Shown: positions 40,638 to 48,518 of the stretch, piece by piece
Position numbering within the stretch: the stretch's first letter is position 1
How the letters are laid out: the number at the start of each line of letters is the position of its first letter
IMG/VR virus record: IMGVR_UViG_3300013009_000061
Span: 1 to 52,424 of that record
Reading direction: 5' to 3' (one strand)
Length of the DNA stretch: 52,424 nt
Origin: a virus
Notes under the pieces: generated by a model
Database searches by the model: none
The model's input: the letters and a program-made list of their open reading frames with translations, nothing else
Told to the model about the DNA's origin: nothing
Program-made: the position numbers and the translations under genes

Positions 40638-40640
40638 ATC

Positions 40641-40844
40641 TTAACAAAGATTGGTGTTGTCATCTTTTTGTGTTTGTGTTCTTTTTACGTGATCTGGCAT
40701 TAGATATGAAAACCAGATTTCCGGGTGTTTGCACACCGAACAATACCCTGAGGCTACATATTGTCCATCTTTATCACCTTCAATATGCGTGATGATGAAG
40801 TCTTGGTCTTTTCTGCAAATTACACAATGCATCCGTTCTTTCAT
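40641..40844 (-). CDS. Small zinc-ribbon protein, minus-strand cargo gene
   Basis: A 67-aa protein with two CxxC pairs (CVICRKDQDFII and CSVCKHPEIWF), a classic small zinc ribbon. I chose the ATG at 40842-40844, preceded by AAAGGGGTGG; an in-frame ATG 19 codons earlier lacks a ribosome site. The gene is AT-rich, opposite to the tail operon, and separates baseplate from fibre genes. Together these suggest recent acquisition. It is distinct in sequence from the zinc ribbon at 4580. Function unknown. Confidence 0.7.
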   Translation of the reverse strand: MKERMHCVICRKDQDFIITHIEGDKDGQYVASGYCSVCKHPEIWFSYLMPDHVKRTQTQKDDNTNLC

Positions 40845-40946
40845 GTCGTCCACCCCTTTATTTAGCCTTGTTCGTTCTTTCACTATCATCTCCTTGTTCA
40901 TAGTTGTACCAAATTAAAGTTCGAATGTAGAAAGGAGATGGCACAT

Positions 40947-42113
40947 GTGGCCGTTTACGGCAACATGGTCGTCACCAAACAAGGCCAGGCGCTATATGCC
41001 AAAGTGCAAGCGGGTACCCAAATGCAGTTTACCCGGCTCCAAATTGGTAGCGGGCAACTCACGACGCAGCTGAGCAGTGCCCTAACCTCGGGGACGTCCT
41101 ACACTTCCATACCCGTACAGGCGCTCACATCTCCTGTCGCGAGTGGTCAGACGATCACAATCGGCACAGGTAGCACGACGCAAACAGTCACGGCAAGTGC
41201 CGCGGTGTCCATCGGAGCCACGAGCATCCCGGTTGCGTCATTTACTGCGAACGCGAACTATCCTGCGGGCACCACGGTGACGTTGGTTTCCGACCCGACC
41301 ACGCTCACGGGGTTGCTCAGTCCGATTGATTGGGTGCCAATTAACTCGATCTCGACAAACGGCAACACAGCAAATATCCTCGCTATCTACCAGAACACGA
41401 AACTCCAGCAACCTACGTACACGTGCGAGATCGGGCTATTCGCGCAAGACCCGCAGGCGGGTGAGATCCTATACGCCTACGCTAATGCTGGGGCTCAAGG
41501 GGACACCTTTCCGCCGTACTCAGCCGGGCCGTACTCGCGGCAGTTTCAGCTGGCGATTGCCATCGGGAACGCGACACAAGTGACGGCCAACGTCCCGACG
41601 GGTACCTGGATCCCGGTGTCACAGATGGGGGTACCCAATGGAGTAGCGACCCTCGATGCCACCGGCAATGTGCCGTTGTCACAGCTCGGAAACGTGCCAA
41701 AGCCGGGAACGGCATCATCAACAGCGTTGGGGCTTATTCAGTTACCACCGTCAGCCGGCACACCCACCAACCCCGTCGCCGTGTATCGCCCCGTCAGTGT
41801 CCGAGACATGACCCTCACGTCCACATCAGCCACGACTGTACTCAGCTACACGCCAGCCGCATCAGGACAGTTTAAGGTGAGCGGCTATCTACGTGTGGCC
41901 AACGCGGCGACCGGCGTGACAGTGACGCTGACGTACACCAGTCCATCCGGTTCACAGACCATTACGCTTGTGCCGCAGTACACCTTGGCGGTCGGTGACT
42001 ACACCATAACAGCTACGACTTTTGAGGCTACAACAAGTAGCGCCATCACACTTACAGCTACAGCAGGCACAGCGAACAACGTGACAATCTCCGCAGTACT
42101 GGAGGCGGTGTGA
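40947..42113 (+). CDS. Tail fibre/collar protein with DUF3751-type N-terminus
   Basis: A 388-aa protein. AVYGNMVVTKQGQALYAKVQ, then MQFTRLQIGSGQL and NTKLQQPTYTCEIGLFAQDP, match the N-terminal baseplate-binding domain of phage tail-collar fibres. A Ser/Thr-rich beta segment (residues ~45-115) is inserted into that domain. The C-terminal part is another Thr-rich beta domain. I chose the GTG at 40947 because AAAGGAG lies 9 bp upstream; the ATG at 40938 directly abuts it. Confidence 0.85.
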   Translation: MAVYGNMVVTKQGQALYAKVQAGTQMQFTRLQIGSGQLTTQLSSALTSGTSYTSIPVQALTSPVASGQTITIGTGSTTQTVTASAAVSIGATSIPVASFTANANYPAGTTVTLVSDPTTLTGLLSPIDWVPINSISTNGNTANILAIYQNTKLQQPTYTCEIGLFAQDPQAGEILYAYANAGAQGDTFPPYSAGPYSRQFQLAIAIGNATQVTANVPTGTWIPVSQMGVPNGVATLDATGNVPLSQLGNVPKPGTASSTALGLIQLPPSAGTPTNPVAVYRPVSVRDMTLTSTSATTVLSYTPAASGQFKVSGYLRVANAATGVTVTLTYTSPSGSQTITLVPQYTLAVGDYTITATTFEATTSSAITLTATAGTANNVTISAVLEAV

Positions 42114-42116
42114 TAC

Positions 42117-43001
42117 ATGAGTCAAGCGATTGTACCTTCATCTGCAGTTCCGTTTGGCGCGCCCGCAATCACAGCAGGCGGTATCAACGGACTTGGTAGT
42201 TTACGATTCGTGGGCACCACAAACGGAGGCCCACCGACGAGCGGGACGTACAACACGAGGGATGTGGTGTTGGATCTCAACACGCTGCTCCTGTGGATCT
42301 GTACCTCCGGCGGCACCCCTGGCACGTGGACGGGTTTGAGTTACTTGCGAACGGATAGCGGCGCGCCGAATCCGCAGATGGTGCAACAGCCGGTAGTATT
42401 TCAATCGAATGCAAACCAATCAAGTCAGCAACCGATTCTTGCCAAATCCCCTGACGGGAGCTATATCGCTCTTGCTCCTAGTGTAACAGTAGGAAGCTGG
42501 AATGCCCTCGTTCAAGCCGGGGATGAAGTGCTGGTATTCGTTAGCAAAGGCAATCCTACAAATCCATCCTTTTTGTCTATTGTGCCTTGGGCAAGCAAAA
42601 CCGCTGGAATCCGAATCGGAAGCGATGGAACAGTCAAAAGTGCCAACAACACTCTCGATGACGGTTCTGGTGGCATCGTAGCGGCTGGAGCTATGAAAGC
42701 GCAAGGTGCTTATTTTGTGCTAGAAGCGCTGAGCGGAGGGTACAAAATCCAGTCAGGCGCCGCTAATATCTCAAATGTATCGCCGAACACAGTATACACG
42801 ACTACCATCACGTTTCCTGTACCCTTTTCTTCCGCCCCGTATGTCTACGTCACATCCAATACGAACACAGTAAACAATAGCTATACGGTCTATTTATCTG
42901 CCTACGAAAATACCGCCACTCAATTCACGGTTGAAGGCCTAATCTCAGGCACTGCAAACCCGGGTACGATTAGTTTCAGTTGGATAGCGATTGGAAATTG
43001 A
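42117..43001 (+). CDS. Tail fibre tip protein with H-type-lectin-like C-terminus
   Basis: A 294-aa protein. The N-terminal ~85 residues are a small fibre-attachment-like domain (LRFVGTTNGGPPTSGTYNTR). The last ~80 residues (TTITFPVPFSSAPYVYVTSN, FTVEGLISGTANPGTISFSW) resemble H-type-lectin or similar carbohydrate-binding fibre tips. It follows the collar fibre and probably contacts the host surface. Base composition becomes more AT-rich from ~42,400, which suggests a swapped tip. Confidence 0.75.
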   Translation: MSQAIVPSSAVPFGAPAITAGGINGLGSLRFVGTTNGGPPTSGTYNTRDVVLDLNTLLLWICTSGGTPGTWTGLSYLRTDSGAPNPQMVQQPVVFQSNANQSSQQPILAKSPDGSYIALAPSVTVGSWNALVQAGDEVLVFVSKGNPTNPSFLSIVPWASKTAGIRIGSDGTVKSANNTLDDGSGGIVAAGAMKAQGAYFVLEALSGGYKIQSGAANISNVSPNTVYTTTITFPVPFSSAPYVYVTSNTNTVNNSYTVYLSAYENTATQFTVEGLISGTANPGTISFSWIAIGN

Positions 43002-43015
43002 AGCGAGGTGAAACC

Positions 43016-43876
43016 ATGAATTATTTCTTTCTGTATACAGAGACCACAGGTCAAATCTATGGTGCTCCATATCTCGGTACAGCAGAAGAGTGGACCAACA
43101 TCCCCGAAGGCTGTGGGGTTATCGGCCCGATTGACCAATCCGATTCGACAGCGACGGATGCTTACCAACACCCAGAACGATATCTCGTCCAAAACGGCGA
43201 ACTGGTGCTCCAGCCGTACATCACAATCACATCGTCAGAGTCAAGCGGCTCCTACAACATCACCGCAACCCTCAACAACCCACCCTCCACGCCTCCGTCC
43301 AGCGTCACGTTCACGATTGGCTCATGGACGCAGACTTCAACGCTTGCCAACAACCAGGCCAGCATCACGGTGCAGATGCACCCATCACTCTCATCGTATG
43401 CGGTGCCTGTGTCCGTTTCTGCGACGGGATGTGTAGGGGCGTCGGCGACGATTGGTGGGACACAACCACTCCCCATCGGTATCCAGGTCTTCACTCCATC
43501 TGGTTCGAGTACGCCGATGGTCGCTCCTGTCGGCCCTGGGTCAAAGAGTTTCCTTGCGGCGTATTACTCGCTTTCCGCAGGATCGCTTGAAACGTATCTC
43601 GCCGACATCGGAACGGTCATCAGTCTGCTGACCGACGCCGTGTTCAATGTGCTGTTCCCGGCGGTAAATCCGACGTTGAACGCCAATCAGCAGAACGCCT
43701 ACAACGATATCAAGGCCAACGCATTGCCGAATCTGTACACAACGCTCAACAACGCCTATCCGTCCGGCGGAACGAAACAATTGCAGTACGCAGATTATCT
43801 CGCTGGCCTATCGAGCACGTTCAAGGCATACGAGAGTTACGCACAAGACCTTGAGACGATTCCTGGACTTGAGTGA
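43016..43876 (+). CDS. Tail-associated protein, unknown (fibre partner)
   Basis: A 286-aa protein starting MNYFFLYTETTGQIYGAPYL, with GCGAGGTGAAAC upstream of the ATG at 43016. The N-terminal ~65 residues resemble small proteins found after fibre genes. The middle is beta-rich (ITITSSESSGSYNITATLNN) and the end is helical. It is the last gene before a terminator. It may be a fibre assembly partner or a second fibre. I do not recognise a family with confidence. Confidence 0.55.
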   Translation: MNYFFLYTETTGQIYGAPYLGTAEEWTNIPEGCGVIGPIDQSDSTATDAYQHPERYLVQNGELVLQPYITITSSESSGSYNITATLNNPPSTPPSSVTFTIGSWTQTSTLANNQASITVQMHPSLSSYAVPVSVSATGCVGASATIGGTQPLPIGIQVFTPSGSSTPMVAPVGPGSKSFLAAYYSLSAGSLETYLADIGTVISLLTDAVFNVLFPAVNPTLNANQQNAYNDIKANALPNLYTTLNNAYPSGGTKQLQYADYLAGLSSTFKAYESYAQDLETIPGLE

Positions 43877-43895
43877 CCACATCTTCTGTTTCCTC

Positions 43896-43920
43896 AGCGC
43901 TCCTTCGGGGGCGCTTTTTT
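43896..43920 (+). terminator. Intrinsic terminator closing the tail operon
   Basis: AGCGCTCC (43896-43903), TTCG loop, GGGGCGCT (43908-43915) and TTTTTT. It separates tail genes from the peptidase/lysis region. Confidence 0.9.
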
Positions 43921-43943
43921 CATGCCTGAAAGGAGTGTCCATC

Positions 43944-44690
43944 ATGCCGAAGTACCGCTACCTCCAGACGGCCACTGTCCCGTACTATCAGCCGCACGGA
44001 AACGGAAAAGTGGAAGTGGACCTGCGGCAATATTTTGGGCCTATCTACAACCAGGGCGACCTAGGCGCATGCTCCGCCTTTGCCGCGACCGCTTGGTACG
44101 CCGCGTGGCGCGTGAAGCACGGTTATTCGTGGGTCGAGTACAGCGAATTGGCTCAGTATTACGAGGAACGCAAACTGGAGGGCACCGTCTTCCAGGACTC
44201 CGGCGCGACCATCTGGGACGCTGTCCAGGTGCTCGCCACATACGGCGTTATGCCCGAGCAGGATGACCCGTACAATCCCGCGGACTTCACCAATCCGCCG
44301 CCTGAGCAGGACTTCATCCCTGGATCGCAATTGCCGCTCAACCTCGTCCGTCGCCTTCCGCTCTCTCGCCTCGTGGACTACGCCATGGACGCGCTCAGCA
44401 ACGACATGCCCATTCTGTTCGGCGCAGCGGTGTTCTCCGAGCTTGAGTCGCAAGAAGTGGCGGAGACAGGCTATCTCTCCATGCCTGCGCCGTATGAACA
44501 GCCCATCGGCGGTCACGCGATGGTGGCCGTCGGCATGGACGTCGGCAAGCGCCTGTTCCTCATCCGCAACTCGTGGGGCGCTGACTGGGGCATCGGCGGC
44601 TACTTCTGGATGCCATTTGAGTACTGGCAGGACTTCGTGAGCGAGGCATACGTCATCGACGATTTGGTAGAGGACAAGAAGGTGGCCTAA
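43944..44690 (+). CDS. Papain-like (C1A) cysteine peptidase
   Basis: A 248-aa protein with all catalytic residues of the papain family: Cys43 in NQGDLGACSAFAAT, His191 in GGHAMVAVG and Asn209 in IRNSWGADWGIGGYFW. It has no signal peptide or propeptide. C1A enzymes act on protein, and their presence in phages is uncommon. Possible roles are virion maturation or an effect on host proteins. The ATG at 43944 has AAAGGAGTG upstream. The downstream gene starts in a TAATG overlap, so the two are probably co-translated. Confidence 0.88.
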   Translation: MPKYRYLQTATVPYYQPHGNGKVEVDLRQYFGPIYNQGDLGACSAFAATAWYAAWRVKHGYSWVEYSELAQYYEERKLEGTVFQDSGATIWDAVQVLATYGVMPEQDDPYNPADFTNPPPEQDFIPGSQLPLNLVRRLPLSRLVDYAMDALSNDMPILFGAAVFSELESQEVAETGYLSMPAPYEQPIGGHAMVAVGMDVGKRLFLIRNSWGADWGIGGYFWMPFEYWQDFVSEAYVIDDLVEDKKVA

Positions 44691-45187
44691 TGCTGGAGCC
44701 AGGCGACCTCATCTTTGTACGCGGGCGTTGGTGGGACCCGATTGCAGACGCCATCAAACTGGGGGAAGTCCTCATCAACCATGAAGAGAAGCTGCCGCTC
44801 GCGCGTCTCTACACCCACGTCGCAGTCTATCTCGGCGGCAACAACATCGCGGAGGCGCAGGGCCTTCGCGTATCAGGGACGGGGCGAATCGGTGCATATG
44901 CAGGCGAGTACGACATCGGCCATGTGGTCGGCATGACGTATGACCAGCGCCAGCAGTTTCTTGCCGCACTCCAGCGCGAGAATGGCTTTCCTTACGACTG
45001 GGTGGGCATCTTCTGGCTGGCGGTCAAGGCTATCACGGGCTACAGCAAGAAGTACGAGGAGCACAAGACGCGGTACTGCTCGACCTATGTGGGATGGGCG
45101 CTCAGGCAAGCAGGCATTGTGGTGGACGATGAGACACCTTCCACACTGGCGCTTGACCCGCGTATTCACATCGAGATTGTTTGCTGA
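44690..45187 (+). CDS. Permuted NlpC/P60-like (YiiX-type) hydrolase
   Basis: A 165-aa protein. LEPGDLIFVRGRWWDPIADA, YTHVAVYLGGNNIAEAQGLR and TRYCSTYVGWALRQAG follow the order H...C of permuted NlpC/P60 (LRAT/YiiX-like) proteins, with likely catalytic His in YTHVAVYLG and Cys in YCSTYVGWA. Members act as amidases, peptidases or acyltransferases, so the substrate is open. It overlaps the papain-like gene by one base, which suggests a joint function. Confidence 0.75.
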   Translation: MLEPGDLIFVRGRWWDPIADAIKLGEVLINHEEKLPLARLYTHVAVYLGGNNIAEAQGLRVSGTGRIGAYAGEYDIGHVVGMTYDQRQQFLAALQRENGFPYDWVGIFWLAVKAITGYSKKYEEHKTRYCSTYVGWALRQAGIVVDDETPSTLALDPRIHIEIVC

Positions 45188-45201
45188 GAGGGGCGGTTGA
45201 A

Positions 45202-45504
45202 GTGCATGAGAACCACTCCCCTGATACCCGGCTAGCGGTGGCGGCCAACGACATCGCGTGGATCAAACAATCCCTGAAGGAGATCAAGGAGAAACAAGAG
45301 GAACTATCGGACCAGATACGCGCGCAGAACGACCGAGCGTCGGAGTTCGCCACAAAATCCGACATCGAACAGCTTAGCAAGGACGTCCAAGACCTGCAAC
45401 GATGGCGTTCATGGCTGACGGGGGCCTATCTTGTCGGCGCAGGCATCATTGGGGCGCTATTTGAGTACGGACGTCAGTGGTTGACAGGAGGTGGTGGCAA
45501 ATGA
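45202..45504 (+). CDS. XhlA-like haemolysin/membrane-associated lysis protein
   Basis: A 100-aa protein: a soluble coiled-coil region (DIAWIKQSLKEIKEKQEELS) and a single C-terminal transmembrane segment (WLTGAYLVGAGIIGALFEYG). This is the arrangement of XhlA (pfam10779), which helps holin-mediated lysis in PBSX-like phages. I favour the GTG at 45202 with GAGAGGGG 8 bp upstream. Confidence 0.75.
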   Translation: MHENHSPDTRLAVAANDIAWIKQSLKEIKEKQEELSDQIRAQNDRASEFATKSDIEQLSKDVQDLQRWRSWLTGAYLVGAGIIGALFEYGRQWLTGGGGK

Positions 45505-45860
45505 TACGGCGGATGAATGCGTGGCTAGCTGAACGCATGGCGAACATGCTTTCGAGTATGTGGCTCTTTTGGGGCTTGACCATCCTCATTTGGGCGACAG
45601 TCATCTTGCAGCGCCCTAGCGGGCCGCAAGGGTGGATATTGTTTCTCGTTTCCGTGTTCTTTCAGGGCGTATCTCTGCCAGTTCTGGCTTTCGTGAGTAA
45701 CATCCAAGGGGATAGAACAGAAAAACTGTTGCGTGAAACCCACGACGCTGTCATGTCCGAGCTTACGGAACTTAGGCGCATGCATGAGGAACAGGCGACG
45801 GAACTTGCGGAACTAAGGGCCGTCCATCGCGAACTAGGGAGGCGTTCGCATGACCGCTAA
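45501..45860 (+). CDS. Small two-helix membrane protein, possible lysis partner
   Basis: A 119-aa protein with two membrane segments (WLFWGLTILIWATVIL and WILFLVSVFFQGVSLPVLAF) and a cytoplasmic coiled-coil tail (TELRRMHEEQATELAEL). The ATG at 45501 has AGGAGGTGG upstream and overlaps the XhlA-like stop. This could be a holin or antiholin, but the shape also resembles DUF1003-like membrane proteins of unknown role. Confidence 0.6.
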   Translation: MIRRMNAWLAERMANMLSSMWLFWGLTILIWATVILQRPSGPQGWILFLVSVFFQGVSLPVLAFVSNIQGDRTEKLLRETHDAVMSELTELRRMHEEQATELAELRAVHRELGRRSHDR

Positions 45861-46413
45861 CCGCGTCGTGGAGGAGCATGAGGTCACGGAGAAGGTCACG
45901 GAATACGTCGTGTTCCCGGAGCACTCGCAAAGGACGGAAAGCGAACTGTTCCGCACGAACAAGCATAAGCTTGTCCACGAAATGAACCTCCCGTGCTTCA
46001 AGTGTGCCATGAAAGCATGGCCGGACAAACCGCCGCCGGAAGCGTACCATAACCGCGAAGTCCACCACTGGCTTGTCGAATGGGCCGTGTGGAACGCCGC
46101 TGATCCAGCGAAGGTGCAACGCCTGCTGGATAGCGGCTTTTTTGATCCCTACGGCTTCTCGGCACATATGAAGGGACAACCCTTCGATTCCCCAGACGAC
46201 ATCCGAAACCTCATCGTGCTCTGCGAACGCCATCACCGAGACGGTCATATCGGCGTCCACCACTCGACGGCTCCTGAGTGGTTGTCTGACCTCGTGGCGA
46301 AAGACGGCGTAGACATTCTGCTCACGGATGAGGAGTGGCGACTGCTCGCAAGCGGGCAAGCCGAACTCGGAGACGACGGCAAGCTCATCCCGAAGGAGGC
46401 CAATGATGAATAA
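45850..46413 (+). CDS. HNH endonuclease-like protein
   Basis: A 187-aa protein with an HNH-type treble-clef arrangement: Cys pair LPCFKCAMK, REVHHWLVEWA, then NLIVLCERHHRDGHIGVHHS. The His-rich ends supply metal and catalytic residues. Many phages carry such nucleases near packaging genes or as homing elements. This one lies in the lysis region, with overlaps on both sides. The N-terminal ~35 residues are charged and unique. Confidence 0.75.
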   Translation: MTANRVVEEHEVTEKVTEYVVFPEHSQRTESELFRTNKHKLVHEMNLPCFKCAMKAWPDKPPPEAYHNREVHHWLVEWAVWNAADPAKVQRLLDSGFFDPYGFSAHMKGQPFDSPDDIRNLIVLCERHHRDGHIGVHHSTAPEWLSDLVAKDGVDILLTDEEWRLLASGQAELGDDGKLIPKEANDE

Positions 46414-47452
46414 GCATCTTACGCGTGCGCTAGCCGCGATATCGCTCGCTGGCGCTCTTGGTTTTCCGGCTGTGGCACATGCGCAGAACGTATCATACCC
46501 AACCATCAAAGCAACGGTTAACGGCGTGAGCGTGCCTGCGATTGTCGTTCGAAACACCACTTACGTCAGCACCAGAGCCCTTAGTGTTGCGCATACGGCC
46601 TACGAACAGGTGAACAGCAGCACGTATGACGTGCTCGGATGGAACGAGTCGGTGGTCACATACAACGGCCAATCTTACATCCCGTGGGCGTGTCTAGCGC
46701 CGAGCGTGAAGGCGACAAAGATACCTGGCGGGTGGGCCTTCGCGGCAGATCAAGACTATCAACTCAAGCTTGTCTATGATCCGCAAGCCTTTGCAGGCAA
46801 CTGGGATATGGTCAGAATCTACACGCTCGACGGGAATCGGCCAGCCCCAGGCCAAGCATTCGACATGAAAATCTACTATGGGGGAACGAACGGCGCGCCT
46901 GACGAGATCATAGACAAAACATCGCAAGATGGCGCATATGAGTGGGGCTTCAACGAGGTCAAGCCTACGTCCGATAGCATCGTGCTGACGTGGACAGACC
47001 CCGAAGGAATCAAGCATGTTGGCACCGCCACAGTTACGTTCGTGTCGCAGACCCCTTCTTCAACACCTATCCCTCCAGACGACCACCTCGTCGCGCAGAC
47101 CGCTATCAGCGTGATCAACGACGAAGTGCTATTCGATGCGCAAGTGAACGGTGTGGATATGACATTCCAGCTTGATACTGGCGCTATGATGCCGCTCATT
47201 TCTGCCAACGATGCAAAGAAACTCAACCTGCCCAATCTAGGGACAATTGAGGTTGCGGGCGTCGGCGGGACAAACCAAGCCTATCTCAGTCAAATGAATG
47301 TTACCATCGGGGGCGTCACGTTCGAGAACGTCCCCTGCATCGTTGACCCATCGTATCAGTATAACTCGCTATTCGGCTATTCGTTTTTCGCGGACCATCA
47401 GTATGACCTGCTTGTGTCTCTTAAACACCACACGCTCAGCATTCTCGACTAA
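46406..47452 (+). CDS. Secreted retropepsin-like aspartyl protease
   Basis: A 348-aa protein. It has a clear signal peptide (positive start, hydrophobic core, AHA-QN cleavage near residue 26), then a copper-amine-oxidase-N-like/beta domain (VNGVSVPAIVVRNTTYVSTR), a mid region and a C-terminal retropepsin-like domain with FQLDTGAMMPLISANDAKKL (D257-T-G) and LFGYSFFADHQYDLLV. The single-lobed DTG layout requires dimerisation. AAGGAGG precedes the ATG at 46406. An exported protease of this type is unexpected in a phage lysis region and may be cargo acting at the host surface. Confidence 0.82.
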   Translation: MNKHLTRALAAISLAGALGFPAVAHAQNVSYPTIKATVNGVSVPAIVVRNTTYVSTRALSVAHTAYEQVNSSTYDVLGWNESVVTYNGQSYIPWACLAPSVKATKIPGGWAFAADQDYQLKLVYDPQAFAGNWDMVRIYTLDGNRPAPGQAFDMKIYYGGTNGAPDEIIDKTSQDGAYEWGFNEVKPTSDSIVLTWTDPEGIKHVGTATVTFVSQTPSSTPIPPDDHLVAQTAISVINDEVLFDAQVNGVDMTFQLDTGAMMPLISANDAKKLNLPNLGTIEVAGVGGTNQAYLSQMNVTIGGVTFENVPCIVDPSYQYNSLFGYSFFADHQYDLLVSLKHHTLSILD

Positions 47453-47471
47453 TTCTGGGGGATGAGGGACC

Positions 47472-48437
47472 ATGCCTACGGTGATAGCAAAGGCTATTGA
47501 TTGCACGGTCAAACTCACGCCCCAACAAGCACAGGCTATTGCGCAGGCGGGATATAGCGTTGTGATGCGGTATCTCGGTAACTGGGCGAAGTCTCTCACC
47601 GCCGATGAGGTGGCTGCTATCCGTGCGAGCGGCCTGAAAGTCGGCCTCATCTGGGAGAGTGACCCGACATATGTGGGCTACTTTACGCCGTCACAGGCGG
47701 CGCATGACGCAGTTGCAGCGATGGCTTCTGCGGAAGCGCTCGGCGCGCCGAAGGGAACGGCTATCGCCTTCACGGTCGATTACGACGCCGCCCTCAATGA
47801 CATGGAGGCCATCATCGCGTACTTCGGCGTCCTCTTGAGCAAAGTCACGGACTACAAGGTGGGCGCGTATGGCGATGTGATTGTCATCGATGCGCTATAC
47901 AACACCTACGGCAACAAGCTCTGGTATTGGCAGACGAGCGCATGGAGCAACGGGCAGACGAACGCGAACAATGCCATGTACCAGCACACCTACGATGCCA
48001 TGGTCGGCGGCGTGCAGGTGGACGTGAGTGACGTATACGCGGACCCGGGCTTCTGGGAACCGTCTTCGACACCCGCACCTAGCCCGTCGCCGTCGCCATC
48101 ACCGAACAACGGAGGTGACATCGTGACAATTCTTCAACTCGGCAGCACGGGCGACGCCGTGAAGCAGTTGCAAGAGGACTTGAACAAAGTCCTAGGTATC
48201 CATCTCGCCGTGGATGGTATCTTCGGACCGGCCACGCAAGCGGCGGTCAAGTCGTTCCAATTGCAGCACGGTCTCACGGTGGACGGCATCTACGGCCCTC
48301 AGACCGCACAGGCCATGTACGAGGCACTGTTGGCCCTCGCGAACAAGGGAAGTACCATCACCGTGGACAAGGCCAAGGTGCAGGCGCTTGTGACGGCGCT
48401 TGAGTCGGCACTGAACGCGGCGAAGGCGCTGCTCTAA
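47472..48437 (+). CDS. Endolysin: DUF1906 hydrolase plus peptidoglycan-binding domain
   Basis: A 321-aa protein. Residues ~1-195 are a DUF1906 (Rv2525c-like) glycoside-hydrolase-type domain, with AKAIDCTVKLTPQQAQAIAQ, TAIAFTVDYDAALNDMEAII and LWYWQTSAWSNGQ. A Pro/Ser linker (SSTPAPSPSPSPSPNN) leads to a PG_binding_1 domain (LQLGSTGDAVKQLQEDLNKV, GIFGPATQAAVKSFQ). It should degrade the cell wall at lysis. There is no signal peptide, so release depends on the holin. An internal GTG in the linker can give the binding domain alone. Confidence 0.88.
   Translation: MPTVIAKAIDCTVKLTPQQAQAIAQAGYSVVMRYLGNWAKSLTADEVAAIRASGLKVGLIWESDPTYVGYFTPSQAAHDAVAAMASAEALGAPKGTAIAFTVDYDAALNDMEAIIAYFGVLLSKVTDYKVGAYGDVIVIDALYNTYGNKLWYWQTSAWSNGQTNANNAMYQHTYDAMVGGVQVDVSDVYADPGFWEPSSTPAPSPSPSPSPNNGGDIVTILQLGSTGDAVKQLQEDLNKVLGIHLAVDGIFGPATQAAVKSFQLQHGLTVDGIYGPQTAQAMYEALLALANKGSTITVDKAKVQALVTALESALNAAKALL
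48123..48437 (+). CDS. Possible separately translated cell-wall-binding subunit of the endolysin
   Basis: GGAGGTGA (48111-48118) lies 7 bp before an in-frame GTG at 48123, in the endolysin linker. Translation would give 104 aa with just the peptidoglycan-binding domain (starting VTILQLGS). Several Gram-positive phage lysins are known to make such truncated binding subunits that assemble with full-length enzyme. The ribosome site is one of the best in the window, hard to explain as linker coding alone. Confidence 0.6.
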   Translation: MTILQLGSTGDAVKQLQEDLNKVLGIHLAVDGIFGPATQAAVKSFQLQHGLTVDGIYGPQTAQAMYEALLALANKGSTITVDKAKVQALVTALESALNAAKALL

Positions 48438-48518
48438 TCAAATGCCATATCCGTCATGGTTTAGTCACGGCCTCGCGCAGACCAGCGTGGGGCCTCATCT
48501 TTTGAGGGAGGGATTCTG

